A stretch of DNA of 64,000 nt from RHKK01 sp964596245. GTDB lineage: Bacteria; Patescibacteriota; Patescibacteriia; 2-12-FULL-60-25. The notes under the pieces were generated by a model that ran no database searches, was not told where the DNA came from, and saw only the letters and a list, made by a program, of their open reading frames with translations. Positions 27,422 through 36,053 of the stretch are shown here, piece by piece. Positions within the stretch are counted from its first letter, which is position 1; every line of letters begins with the position of its first letter. The stretch is from the NCBI GenBank assembly GCA_964596245.1, contig CAZQSK010000003.1, forward strand, positions 84,916 to 148,915. Reading direction: 5' to 3'. Both the position numbers and the translations under genes were made by a program.

Positions 27422-27457
27422 CTCCACGCTCGTCGTATGTACGAGCGTGGGGTTTTT
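27422..27457 (+). terminator. Rho-independent terminator after the LPVTG gene, inside the sortase frame
   Basis: ccacgctcgt / acgagcgtgg forms a perfect 10-bp stem (12 with one wobble and one more pair), loop cgtatgt, followed by TTTTT. It starts about 10 bases after the LPVTG stop and lies within the open frame of the sortase homologue. Confidence 0.85.
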
Positions 27458-28031
27458 CGTTCTGAACGCCTCATATCTCCTTACGCAAATCAAGTTTATT
27501 GCCGGAGGGGCTCCCGTTGTTCCTGAACAGATTCTGATCGAGTCCACATCTTCAACCTGCGTCACGGGGAATAAACTATGGATTCATTCCTTGGGGATCG
27601 AGGCGCCTTTGGTGTATGTCTCCGGAACAACCCATCAGATTTTTCAAAAGGGGCTTGAGAACGGCGTTGTGCATTTTCCCGGGACGGCATTGCCAGGTGA
27701 TGATGGTAACGCCTACTTCTTTGGACATTCTAGTGATTTCCCGTGGAAGGATGGGGCGTATAAGACGGCGTTTGCTCTTTTGCCGAGCATCCAAGAAGGG
27801 GATGAGATTTGGATTTCGGATGCGCGAGGTAGCTTGTTTGTTTACTCCGCAACGGCCACTTTGGTGGTTGGACCGAAGGATGTGAGCGTTCTAGACCAGC
27901 GCGGTCGTAAATCAAAAAGCCTATCGTTGCAGACCTCGTACCCGCTCGGCACGGCATTACGGCGTTTTATCGTTCAAGCAGAATATAAGAACGCGCGGAT
28001 CTGTGATGCCGAATTAGATAAAGACGAATAG
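27447..28031 (+). CDS. Sortase-family protein with Ser in place of the catalytic Cys (at least 194 aa)
   Basis: Class D/E-like sortase fold: NKLWIHSLGIEAPLVY, then VHFPGTALPGDDGNAYFFGHSS with the catalytic His, and ALRRFIVQAE with the conserved Arg. The motif that should read TLxTC reads SLQTSYP, so Ser replaces the nucleophilic Cys. The codon is TCG, two substitutions from any Cys codon, which makes one sequencing error unlikely. The only canonical in-frame start is GTG at 27447, inside the 3' arm of a terminator. The frame is open further upstream and would encode KRLIRILSTLVVCTSVGFF, a good basic-plus-membrane anchor, so a non-standard start (ATA, ATT or CTG) is possible. Next to an LPVTG substrate gene; it may be inactive, a Ser enzyme, or a binding protein. 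It overlaps the CAP gene convergently. Confidence 0.75.
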   Translation: MGFFVLNASYLLTQIKFIAGGAPVVPEQILIESTSSTCVTGNKLWIHSLGIEAPLVYVSGTTHQIFQKGLENGVVHFPGTALPGDDGNAYFFGHSSDFPWKDGAYKTAFALLPSIQEGDEIWISDARGSLFVYSATATLVVGPKDVSVLDQRGRKSKSLSLQTSYPLGTALRRFIVQAEYKNARICDAELDKDE

Positions 28032-29105
28032 AAGAGCCAACGCCATGACGGCCATGGTGTGTGCGATGATGGAGGGGCGCTGGATGTGGAATTTGACGAA
28101 GATGTTCAGGACCAAAATCGAAAGGAGACCCACAAGGGTAATCAAGTAGAATTTACGCGTTGAGTCGCCGAGCCCATTGATATTCATACCAAGGACGCGT
28201 ACCGGTTGCATCGGCTCCGTGCGGTATAGCTCGCCGACCTGATCGTTGGAGACCAGAACTCCTACAAGCTCTGTGGACGGCTCCGAGCCCGGAGCGCGCG
28301 TCGTTGCGTACACTTCTTTTGATGCATCGTTTATGTTTTTCGGATCAACTTGGCCGATCCACGTGCCGCTGGTCGCTTCTTTTTTGAAGACGATATCCGA
28401 TTCGCCGATATGACCGCTTACAGATGTTGCTTCCGGAGAATCGATTTTGATTTGAAGCTTATCATTTTTTAAAACAATTTCGCTCTTGATTTCCTTTGGA
28501 TTCACGGGGGAAGCTACAGGCTTTGTTGTGTTCGAGCGCGGCGCAGCAAAGAGCTGAACCACGACCATCGAGTCGTATCCTTCGATTTTTCCCTGCGAGA
28601 AGCCCACGCCGACTTCGGTGAAGCGCTTATCCAAAATATTGGCGCGATGTGTTGGGCTGGCGAGCCATCCTTGTTCCAGCGCTTCCGCCGTTTTGTAGTG
28701 GATGGCGAGATTCTCTCCGGCGACCGCATATCGATATCCGGATTTATTGAGCCATGTCCACGGACTTTCTCCGTTCGGACCTTCGTGGGAAAAGTATTGC
28801 CTGACAATCATGTCATCGGCTTTGGCTTGCGCGGCGCCGCGTAATGTCGCATTGATATCGAGCGTCGGAAGCCCGGCTTCGCGGCGGGCCTCATTCGTCA
28901 TTCGAACGATATTGCTTTCATTGATCGCGAATGAATAAAGCGACGCGGAAGGGAAGGCGATCCCGACAATCACGAGTGCGGCCTTGGTTGCGATCAGGAT
29001 TCCGCTATACGCAAGCAACGCACGATGCTTGAGCAGGTGGGGCGTATAATCATTCCCCTTGTGAGGAATGAAATGATTCTTCAAGTGTTTAACCACCCTC
29101 TTCAT
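28014..29105 (-). CDS. CAP/SCP-domain secreted protein, membrane anchored (363 aa)
   Basis: The CAP fold (about 60-195) is clear: MTNEARREAGLPTLDINATL, YFSHEGPNG, GENLAIHY, SPTHRANILDKRFTEVGVGF. CPR proteins of this family are extracellular, with suspected roles in adhesion or wall interaction. Membrane segments lie near 28-50 and at the C terminus (about 325-360). Between them a 110-residue region (EIVLKNDKLQIKIDS) is probably a beta-sandwich. The 3' ends of this gene and the sortase gene overlap by 18 bases convergently. The start is directly preceded by an extended -10, suggesting a leaderless mRNA. Confidence 0.88.
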   Translation of the reverse strand: MKRVVKHLKNHFIPHKGNDYTPHLLKHRALLAYSGILIATKAALVIVGIAFPSASLYSFAINESNIVRMTNEARREAGLPTLDINATLRGAAQAKADDMIVRQYFSHEGPNGESPWTWLNKSGYRYAVAGENLAIHYKTAEALEQGWLASPTHRANILDKRFTEVGVGFSQGKIEGYDSMVVVQLFAAPRSNTTKPVASPVNPKEIKSEIVLKNDKLQIKIDSPEATSVSGHIGESDIVFKKEATSGTWIGQVDPKNINDASKEVYATTRAPGSEPSTELVGVLVSNDQVGELYRTEPMQPVRVLGMNINGLGDSTRKFYLITLVGLLSILVLNIFVKFHIQRPSIIAHTMAVMALALLFVFI

Positions 29106-29111
29106 GGTCGA

Positions 29112-29119
29112 ATATTAGC
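29112..29119 (-). promoter_or_regulatory. Extended -10 promoter of the CAP gene, probably leaderless
   Basis: On the minus strand, TGCTAATAT (hexamer 29117-29112) is followed by tcgacc and the ATG, so the predicted start of transcription coincides with the start codon. Confidence 0.55.
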
Positions 29120-29153
29120 ACAGAATGGCGCGAGCCAGCCAAGGACCTTCGCC

Positions 29154-29181
29154 TTGACTTGACCGAGAATAACCTTATAGT
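29154..29181 (+). promoter_or_regulatory. Promoter of the mnmA operon
   Basis: TTGACT (29154-29159), a 16-base spacer and TATAGT (29176-29181); the ATG at 29193 lies 11 bases further, so the leader is only about 5 bases. Confidence 0.6.
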
Positions 29182-29192
29182 GATTTCGCTCT

Positions 29193-30299
29193 ATGGAGCC
29201 GCAAAAGAATCAAGCTTCGCCACAGAATAAAAAGAAAATCCTCGTCGGCATGTCCGGCGGGGTTGATTCGAGCGTCACGGCCGCTCTTCTTGTTGAGCAG
29301 GGGTATGACGTGACCGGGGGTTTCATCAAAAACTGGTCTGATACGAAAGATTTGTGGACCGGTGAGTGCGAATGGCGCGGTGAGCGTCGCGATGCGATGC
29401 GTGTTGCCGCGCGCTTAAATATCCCGCTGCTTACCTTTGATTTTGAGAATGAATATCGTGAGCGCGTGCTTGGACGCATGTTTCGCGAGTACGAAGCGGG
29501 TATCACGCCTAACCCAGACGTATTGTGCAATGAAGAAGTGAAATTTGGTTTGTTTTTCGAAGCAGCGATGAAGCTCGGCTTCGATGGAATTGCGACCGGG
29601 CATTACGCCCGTTTACGACACGACGCTGATGGAACGGCACATCTTCTAAAAGCGATTGATCCTGAAAAAGATCAGTCCTACTTTTTGCATCGCGTATCTC
29701 AAGAAGCATTATCAAAAACACTTTTCCCGATTGGCGAATTTCCAAAAAGCGAAGTACGTCGCTTAGCAGAGAAGATGGAATTACCGGTTGCCAACAAACC
29801 CGACAGTCAGGGGATTTGCTTTGTTGGAAAGATCGACTTCAAAGAATTCTTGCGTAAGAAAATTGCGCCTCAGCCTGGAGAAATCGTGACACCGGAAGGC
29901 GAAGTGGTTGGAACGCATGATGGTCTCGACGCATACACGATCGGTCAGCGTCACGGCATCCGTGTCAGCAAAGAGGGGAAGACGTGGTATGTGGCAGGTA
30001 AGAACTTCACCAAGAATCAGCTTGTGATCGTTCCTGATCGTGAGCACCCGTTGCTCTATCGTTCAAAGCTGACGCTCGAAAAGATCCATTGGATTGCGGG
30101 TGAGCCGAAGAATCCCGAGATTGAAGTCGCCGTTCGTTACCATGCACCCTTGGTTGCCGCCACGTTACACGGTACGCGTTGCGAGATGCGAGAGCCTGTC
30201 TGGGCACCGGCTCCCGGCCAGTCTGCCGTGCTGTATCAGGGGGATGAGTGCCTGGGTGGTGGCTTTTTGGTCGAAGACGGGCTAGACTCCAGCGCATGA
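29193..30299 (+). CDS. mnmA: tRNA-uridine 2-sulfurtransferase MnmA (368 aa)
   Basis: MnmA adds sulphur to U34 of Lys, Glu and Gln tRNAs. The PP-loop is MSGGVDSSVTAALL near residue 20; the two catalytic Cys are in NPDVLCNEEVKFG and DSQGICFVG, with GIATGHYAR and DQSYFLHRV between them. The length matches the family. It starts with an almost leaderless promoter and its stop overlaps the next gene's ATG (ATGA). Confidence 0.96.
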   Translation: MEPQKNQASPQNKKKILVGMSGGVDSSVTAALLVEQGYDVTGGFIKNWSDTKDLWTGECEWRGERRDAMRVAARLNIPLLTFDFENEYRERVLGRMFREYEAGITPNPDVLCNEEVKFGLFFEAAMKLGFDGIATGHYARLRHDADGTAHLLKAIDPEKDQSYFLHRVSQEALSKTLFPIGEFPKSEVRRLAEKMELPVANKPDSQGICFVGKIDFKEFLRKKIAPQPGEIVTPEGEVVGTHDGLDAYTIGQRHGIRVSKEGKTWYVAGKNFTKNQLVIVPDREHPLLYRSKLTLEKIHWIAGEPKNPEIEVAVRYHAPLVAATLHGTRCEMREPVWAPAPGQSAVLYQGDECLGGGFLVEDGLDSSA

Positions 30300-31027
30300 A
30301 AAAGCAGGGCCGAATCGAGTGGATTTCGATCATTTACCTCATTTTCTTCGTATTAGCCGTTTTATCGCCTTCCATTCACGCACGGCCATTGTTTGGACTG
30401 ACTGAAACGCAACTTGAGGAACTGACGATTTTCGCTTTCGGTTTGGCCGGTCTGCTCACGTTTGCGACCTATGAGCGCTTGATGGAGCGTCGCGAAGAGG
30501 AGCGAGCCAAAGCCGATGCCGATTACGGTCGTGTGAAGCGCGAACTAATCGAATCATATGCCTATATCGGTTCAATGAACCGCAAAATCGAATTACTCAA
30601 GAAAACGGCGAATTCCGCTTCGCTTGGCATGGCCGACGGCAAGCTCGCGAAAGAATTGTTTCAAGCGGTGGCAGAAAATGCGCGCGCGGCCGCCGGCGCC
30701 GAAGCGGTGCTCGTCCGATTTGTTTCACCGGAGCCACTGCGCACGGAAGCGGAGTTTTTTCACGCGGGGACCGGTGTGGGGGCCATCAAGGTCGCTAATA
30801 AGGATTTAGTCTCGCTCAAACAAAATAAATCGTCCCATGCATTCGTCCGATCCGAAGACGAGAAAGAAATACTCGTCGTACCCTCTGATCATCACGAAAC
30901 GGGTCGCGCGTATCTGCTCATGGTATTGAGCGGGGACAAGGTGCAAGAGCTCGATATTTCGCTTCTCAAGGTATTTGCGAATCAGGCAGAAATGCTGTAC
31001 AGAAGTCTTACTCCCTCAAATGTATGA
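30296..31027 (+). CDS. Membrane protein with GAF-like cytoplasmic domain (243 aa)
   Basis: The ATG at 30296 overlaps the mnmA stop (ATGA). Two membrane segments (about 8-27 and 42-60) are followed by a charged coiled-coil helix (ERREEERAKADADYGRVKRE, 65-100) and then a 130-residue domain ending ISLLKVFANQAEMLYRSL. That final helix is typical of GAF domains, as is the alternating strand pattern before it. It may be a sensor or structural protein without an output domain. The function is unknown. Its stop overlaps the alaS start. Confidence 0.7.
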   Translation: MKKQGRIEWISIIYLIFFVLAVLSPSIHARPLFGLTETQLEELTIFAFGLAGLLTFATYERLMERREEERAKADADYGRVKRELIESYAYIGSMNRKIELLKKTANSASLGMADGKLAKELFQAVAENARAAAGAEAVLVRFVSPEPLRTEAEFFHAGTGVGAIKVANKDLVSLKQNKSSHAFVRSEDEKEILVVPSDHHETGRAYLLMVLSGDKVQELDISLLKVFANQAEMLYRSLTPSNV

Positions 31028-32841
31028 TGACGGTCAACGACATCCGCCAAAAATTCCTGGACTTCTTTAAAGAGAAGGGCCACGCCATCGTTCCGTCGGC
31101 TTCGGTTGTTCCTGAGAATGACCCGACGGTGCTTTTTACAACCGCCGGCATGCAGCCGTTGGTTCCGTATTTGATCGGCCAGAAGCACCCAATGGGCGCG
31201 CGTTTGGCTGATGCGCAAAAGTGCGTGCGCACCGATGACATTGAAGAAGTGGGTGATAACCGCCACCTCACGTTTTTTGAGATGCTCGGTAATTGGTCGC
31301 TGGGTGATTATTTCAAGCAAGAGGCGATTACGTGGTCATTTGAATTTCTTACCGATAAAAAATGGTTGGGAATTGACCCGCAACGGTTGTATGTGACGGT
31401 GTTTGAAGGCGATGCTGATGCCCCGCGCGATGAAGAGTCTATCGGCATTTGGCAGGGATTATTCGAGACCGTCGGTATTGCCGCCGAAATTGGTGAGCGT
31501 GTTCGTGCGTATCCAAAGAAAAAGAATTGGTGGGGTCCGGCCGGACTTACCGGTCCTTGTGGTCCTGATACGGAAATCTTCTACGACACAGGCAAGAAGC
31601 ACGACAAGGCATTTGGAGAAGAGTGCCATCAGAACTGCGATTGCGGACGCTTTGTCGAGATCTGGAACAACGTCTTCATGCAATATGACAAGCAGGCTGA
31701 TGGCTCGTTCAAGCCGCTTGCCCAGCAGAACGTGGACACGGGTATGGGTTTGGAGCGCATTACGGCCGTGATGCAGGGTGTTGAAACAGTATTTGAAACC
31801 GACGCCTTCAAGCCAGTCATTAACAAGATTGAGCAGCTTTCCGGTAAGCCATACTCCGAAAACGAACGCGCGTTCCGTATTATCGCCGACCATGTTCGCG
31901 CTGCGACTTTTATTATTGGTGATGAGCGTGGTGTCTCTCCTTCTAACGTCGGTCAGGGATATATCGTGCGCCGTTTGTTGCGTCGCGCCATTCGCGAAGG
32001 ACGTCGCATCGGCATCGCCGATGGTTTCACCCATTTGATCGCCGAAGTGTATGCCGGAGAATACGGCGGACACTATTCCGAGCTCGTGAAGAATCTTCCG
32101 AAAATTGTTGAAGAGATGAAGAAGGAGGAGGAAAAGTTCGGGAAGTCACTTGAAAAGGGCATCAAGGAATTAGAAAAGATGTTGGCCAAGGGCTCCATTA
32201 GTGGTGAAGACGCATTCTTGCTGTTCTCATCCTACGGCTTCCCGGTTGAATTGACCGAAGAAATCTTGAAAGAAAAGGGGATGCAGGTTGATCGTGAAGT
32301 ATTCGCTGCTGAATTCAAAAAACATCAGGATCTATCCCGTACCGCCTCAGCCGGGGCGTTTAAGGGCGGCCTTGCCGACAACTCGGTTGAGACAACTCGC
32401 TTACACACGGCTACGCACCTGTTGCATCAGGCTTTGCGCACGGTGCTTGGTGATCATGTTGAGCAGAAGGGGAGCAACATCACGGCCGAGCGTTTGCGTT
32501 TCGATTTCTCCCACGGACAGAAAGTAACGCCGGAAGAAATCAAGAAAGTCGAAGACTTGGTAAATGAAGCGATCCAAAAAGATTATCCGGTTCACTGCGA
32601 GCGGCTGACGGTTGATGAGGCTAAGAAGTGCGGCGCCATCGGCCTCTTCGGTGATAAATACGCATTGATGGGCGACAAGATCAACGTCTATTTTGTCGGT
32701 AATGAAGAAAAGGGATTCTTCTCAAAAGAAATTTGCGGCGGTCCGCATGTAGAGCATACGGGCGAGCTCGGTTCATTCAAGATCCAAAAGGAAGAAGCGG
32801 TATCCGCAGGCGTACGACGCATCAAGGCTGTGGTAAAATAG
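31024..32841 (+). CDS. alaS: Alanyl-tRNA synthetase, short form without C-Ala domain (605 aa)
   Basis: It charges tRNA-Ala. The class II core is present (CVRTDDIEEVGDNRHLTFFE, GMGLERITAVMQG), then the tRNA-binding helical domain and the editing domain with zinc ligands HxxxH (THLLHQAL) and CGGPHVEHTG. The protein ends about 25 residues after that motif, whereas the usual bacterial enzyme of about 870 residues continues into a DHHA1/C-Ala domain. Loss of C-Ala is known in some reduced genomes and organelles. Editing could still work. It overlaps the GAF-like gene by four bases. Confidence 0.95.
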   Translation: MMTVNDIRQKFLDFFKEKGHAIVPSASVVPENDPTVLFTTAGMQPLVPYLIGQKHPMGARLADAQKCVRTDDIEEVGDNRHLTFFEMLGNWSLGDYFKQEAITWSFEFLTDKKWLGIDPQRLYVTVFEGDADAPRDEESIGIWQGLFETVGIAAEIGERVRAYPKKKNWWGPAGLTGPCGPDTEIFYDTGKKHDKAFGEECHQNCDCGRFVEIWNNVFMQYDKQADGSFKPLAQQNVDTGMGLERITAVMQGVETVFETDAFKPVINKIEQLSGKPYSENERAFRIIADHVRAATFIIGDERGVSPSNVGQGYIVRRLLRRAIREGRRIGIADGFTHLIAEVYAGEYGGHYSELVKNLPKIVEEMKKEEEKFGKSLEKGIKELEKMLAKGSISGEDAFLLFSSYGFPVELTEEILKEKGMQVDREVFAAEFKKHQDLSRTASAGAFKGGLADNSVETTRLHTATHLLHQALRTVLGDHVEQKGSNITAERLRFDFSHGQKVTPEEIKKVEDLVNEAIQKDYPVHCERLTVDEAKKCGAIGLFGDKYALMGDKINVYFVGNEEKGFFSKEICGGPHVEHTGELGSFKIQKEEAVSAGVRRIKAVVK

Positions 32842-32848
32842 AGTCCTC

Positions 32849-34636
32849 ATGGAGGACGACGTTATCAACGCGCGCATTTCGCCGAAACGAATTTGGAACA
32901 TGGTGCGACCGGCGGTCGGCGCGGTTTGGTTTTGGTATCCGTTGCTCGCCTTCCTTTCGATCTTGATGGCCGTCATCACGGTTGCGGAGCCATTCATCTA
33001 CGGAAGCATTGTCGACATTCTGATTAGCTCGGTCAGCGCAAAAAAATCTGCTGGCGAAACCATCGGTACCCTATGGCCATTGCTGACGTGGTGGGGTGTA
33101 TTGCTATTGGGCGAGTTGGTTGGGGCGGGGTTTTGGAATTACGTGCGTTGGTATGTGGGTAACAAGATGAGTACGCATTTTGCCGTGATGCTGTACGCGC
33201 GCATGCTCGAACTCGATGTCCGTCGATTTCAAGAGGAGAAGGGTGGAGAGCTATTGCGCCGTTTTAATAATGCGTGGGATGCATTGAGTCACATCAATAG
33301 CATATTGGTTAGCGAATACTTGAATGCGACGTCACGTTTTCTCATGGCCTTGGGTCTTGGGTTGTGGCTTGATTGGCGTTTGACGCTTGTTGCATTGATT
33401 CCTGTGCCGATCAATATTCTGATCGGCTTGTTGCACATTCGCGTCTCCGAAAAAGATCAGCTGAAGGCGAATAAGCTGTGGGATGAGGCGAGTGGCATGG
33501 CCGGCGACGCATTCGACAACATTACGTCGATGAAGGCCTTTCGCGGTGAGGCGCGAAGTGTTGGTCTCCTGAATAAAGAGGCGGATCAGGCTCGTCGATT
33601 CCAGATGCGGGTCAATGTTAAGTGGGCGATTGTCGAAATGGTTTCCGGACCAACCTACATTCTCGGGCGTTTGGCGATTTTTTTCGCGGGTGGCTATTTC
33701 GTGTTGAACGGAACCGCTACCGTCGGAACGTTGATCATTTTCCTCGGATTTGTTTCCGCTATTTACGGCGCGGTGCAGCAAATCATGAATTCTTTACCGG
33801 AATTATTGCGTTCGTTGGTGCGCATGATGCGTGCCGTGAACTTTTGGGAAGAGATTCCCGCCGTACGCAATACCCCCGGTGCCAAAGTGATCAAGCGGTT
33901 GAAAGGCGATATCGTATTTGACCATGTTTCGTATCGCTATCGCGACGGGAAGGACGTCTTGCATGGCCTCGATATGCATATTCCAACGGGGAAGACGTAT
34001 GCCATGGTCGGCGAATCGGGCGCGGGTAAGTCCACCTTTGCGCAAATGTTGATGCGCTTTCACGATCCAAAATCCGGCCGTATAAAAATCGATGATATCG
34101 ACATTCGCGATATCGATCTCGGTTCACTCCGCTCAAATATCGGTTTCGTGATGCAGGAGAATATGCTGTTCCACGACACGATTCTTAACAATTTGAAGTT
34201 CGCAAAACCATCAGCCACGGAAAAAGAAATCATCGAAGCGGCAAAACGGGCTCAAGCGCACGACTTCATCAAAAACTTGAAGCATGGATACAAGACCGTG
34301 GTCGGGGAACGCGGCGTGAAGCTTTCGGGAGGGGAGAAGCAGCGTATCGCCTTGGCGCGTGTCTTGCTGGCTAACCCGCCGATCCTTGTTCTGGATGAGG
34401 CGACCAGCGCTCTCGACTCCAAAACCGAGCATGCCTTGCAGGCTGCCTTGCGTGAAGTCATGAAGGATCGAACCACGCTCGTGATCGCTCACCGTCTATC
34501 TACCGTCCTTCAGGCTGATCGGATTATTGTCATGCATAAGGGTCGTATCGTGGACCAGGGGCGTCATGAGGAGCTCATCACCCGCGGAGGCCTCTACAAG
34601 CAGTACTGGGAGATCCAGGCCGGCGGTTATGTCTAA
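32849..34636 (+). CDS. ABC transporter, exporter type: permease and ATPase fused (595 aa)
   Basis: A half-transporter that would act as a dimer. The N-terminal 330 residues have six membrane segments. The ATPase domain holds Walker A GESGAGKST (about 390), Q-loop GFVMQEN, signature LSGGEKQR, Walker B ILVLDEATSALD and the switch His of VIAHRLS. The substrate cannot be told from sequence; lipid or peptide export is the usual role. It lies seven bases after alaS. Confidence 0.92.
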   Translation: MEDDVINARISPKRIWNMVRPAVGAVWFWYPLLAFLSILMAVITVAEPFIYGSIVDILISSVSAKKSAGETIGTLWPLLTWWGVLLLGELVGAGFWNYVRWYVGNKMSTHFAVMLYARMLELDVRRFQEEKGGELLRRFNNAWDALSHINSILVSEYLNATSRFLMALGLGLWLDWRLTLVALIPVPINILIGLLHIRVSEKDQLKANKLWDEASGMAGDAFDNITSMKAFRGEARSVGLLNKEADQARRFQMRVNVKWAIVEMVSGPTYILGRLAIFFAGGYFVLNGTATVGTLIIFLGFVSAIYGAVQQIMNSLPELLRSLVRMMRAVNFWEEIPAVRNTPGAKVIKRLKGDIVFDHVSYRYRDGKDVLHGLDMHIPTGKTYAMVGESGAGKSTFAQMLMRFHDPKSGRIKIDDIDIRDIDLGSLRSNIGFVMQENMLFHDTILNNLKFAKPSATEKEIIEAAKRAQAHDFIKNLKHGYKTVVGERGVKLSGGEKQRIALARVLLANPPILVLDEATSALDSKTEHALQAALREVMKDRTTLVIAHRLSTVLQADRIIVMHKGRIVDQGRHEELITRGGLYKQYWEIQAGGYV

Positions 34637-34639
34637 ACG

Positions 34640-34668
34640 TTGACCCAATTTTTTGGCTCTGTTATCAT
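34640..34668 (+). promoter_or_regulatory. Promoter of the infA-rpsI operon
   Basis: TTGACC (34640-34645), a 17-base spacer and TATCAT (34663-34668) with TGT before it, an extended -10. The leader is about 37 bases. Confidence 0.75.
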
Positions 34669-34711
34669 CCAGCCATTATCTCCACCCAAATGATGACCCC
34701 AAAATTCGCCT

Positions 34712-34945
34712 ATGGCAGCTAAAAACACCTCTCCGAACAAGGAATTCTTGCTTCTGAAGGGGACGATCGAGGAGAACCTGCCGGGGGCAACGTTCAAGGT
34801 AAAGCTCGAGAACGGACAGTCAATTTTGTGCTATCTTTCGGGCAAAATGCGTATGAATCGCATCCGTCTGACCCCTGGTGATGACGTTCAGGTTGAGATG
34901 ACCCCCTACGATTTGACAAAGGGACGGATTACCTATAGGTTATAG
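34712..34945 (+). CDS. infA: Translation initiation factor IF-1 (77 aa)
   Basis: A single S1/OB-fold factor that occupies the ribosomal A site during initiation. Signatures are LKGTIEENLPGATFKVKLENGQ and GKMRMNRIRLTPGDDVQVEMTPYDL. It is a few residues longer than E. coli IF-1 at the N terminus. It is the first gene of the ribosomal operon and has no Shine-Dalgarno sequence. Confidence 0.96.
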   Translation: MAAKNTSPNKEFLLLKGTIEENLPGATFKVKLENGQSILCYLSGKMRMNRIRLTPGDDVQVEMTPYDLTKGRITYRL

Positions 34946-35035
34946 CCCACAAATTCGCCTCGAACCCTATGGTTCAGGCCCGTCGGTGTAGGCTCGCGCC
35001 AACGATATCGACGGTCACTATTTCTTCCAGATGCT

Positions 35036-35149
35036 ATGAAAGTACGCTCGTCCGTAAAAGCGATGTGCCGTAATTGCCAGGTGATCCGCCGCAAGGGTCG
35101 CGTGGTCGTTATTTGCGCTAACCCGAAGCATAAACAGCGTCAGGGCTAA
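35036..35149 (+). CDS. rpmJ: 50S ribosomal protein L36 (37 aa)
   Basis: A short gene encoding MKVRSSVKAMCRNCQVIRRK and ending KHKQRQG. Cys 11, 14 and 27 and His 32 form the zinc site, so this is the Zn-binding (C+) form. The order infA-rpmJ-rpsM is the standard one. Confidence 0.96.
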   Translation: MKVRSSVKAMCRNCQVIRRKGRVVVICANPKHKQRQG

Positions 35150-35163
35150 TCTTCTATTATTCT

Positions 35164-35550
35164 ATGGCACGTATTGCAGGCGTTACCCTCCCGGCCAACA
35201 AGCGCGTTGATATCGCGTTGACGTACATCTACGGCATTGGCCTTACGACGGCGAAGGAGATCTTGAAAAAGACCGACGTCGATCCGACCGTTCGCGTGAA
35301 GGATTTGACCGAAGACCAGGCCACCAAGCTTCGCGACATGATCGAGAAGCAGTACAAGGTGGAAGGTGAATTGCGCCGTATCGTTTTGTCCAACATCAAG
35401 CGCTTGAAGGAAATCGGTGCCTACCGTGGCACGCGCCACGTTCGCGGCCTCCCGGTTCGCGGTCAACGCACCAAGACCAACTCGCGCACCATCCGCGGCA
35501 ATGTCCGTAAGACGATGGGCTCTGGTAAGCGCAAGCTTGAGAAGACGTAA
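35164..35550 (+). CDS. rpsM: 30S ribosomal protein S13 (128 aa)
   Basis: It binds the head of the small subunit and contacts P-site tRNA and 5S rRNA bridges. Signatures are ARIAGVTLPANKRVDIALTY, YIYGIG and the C-terminal RHVRGLPVRGQRTKTNSRT. Normal length, 14 bases after rpmJ, no Shine-Dalgarno sequence. Confidence 0.97.
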   Translation: MARIAGVTLPANKRVDIALTYIYGIGLTTAKEILKKTDVDPTVRVKDLTEDQATKLRDMIEKQYKVEGELRRIVLSNIKRLKEIGAYRGTRHVRGLPVRGQRTKTNSRTIRGNVRKTMGSGKRKLEKT

Positions 35551-35576
35551 TCTCCGAATGATCACTGACTACCAAT

Positions 35577-36026
35577 ATGTCTGAAGAACTCAAGCAACAG
35601 GCTTCCACCGAAACCGGCGAAGCCACCGTCAAAAAAGTCGTCAAAGCTAAGCCGAAGAAGGGCAAGAAGGCCAAGACCCAAGTTCCGACCGGCAAGGCTT
35701 TCATCCAGGCGACCTACAACAACACCATCGTCTCCCTCACGGACTTGAACGGTAACGTTCTCTCCTGGTCGAGCGCCGGTGTGAACGGATTCAAGGGTCC
35801 GAAGAAAGCCACTCCGTACGCCGCCTCCGTCATCGTCCGCGATGCGATCGAGAAGGCCACGGATTTCGGCCTGAAGGAAGTGAGCGTATTCATCTCGGGT
35901 GTCGGTCAGGGTCGCGAAGGCGCCCTCCGTGCCTTGAACGCCAACGGTGTCAACGTGCTGTCCATCAAAGATGTCACGCCGATCCCGCATAACGGATGCC
36001 GTGCGCCGCGTCCGCGCCGCGTGTAA
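35577..36026 (+). CDS. rpsK: 30S ribosomal protein S11 (149 aa)
   Basis: The core from about residue 38 is typical (AFIQATYNNTIVSLTDLNGN, RDAIEKATDFGLKEV, TPIPHNGCRAPRPRRV). The first 37 residues are a Lys/Ala/Glu-rich extension absent from E. coli S11. It follows rpsM in the standard order. Confidence 0.97.
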   Translation: MSEELKQQASTETGEATVKKVVKAKPKKGKKAKTQVPTGKAFIQATYNNTIVSLTDLNGNVLSWSSAGVNGFKGPKKATPYAASVIVRDAIEKATDFGLKEVSVFISGVGQGREGALRALNANGVNVLSIKDVTPIPHNGCRAPRPRRV

Positions 36027-36053
36027 TCACCACACAGGCTGAACTGTCCCCCT

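Noticed and set aside
34946..35035. An RNA gene or regulatory leader between infA and rpmJ
   Set aside because: The 90-base gap shows no tRNA-like clover leaf or strong hairpin with a T-run by eye.
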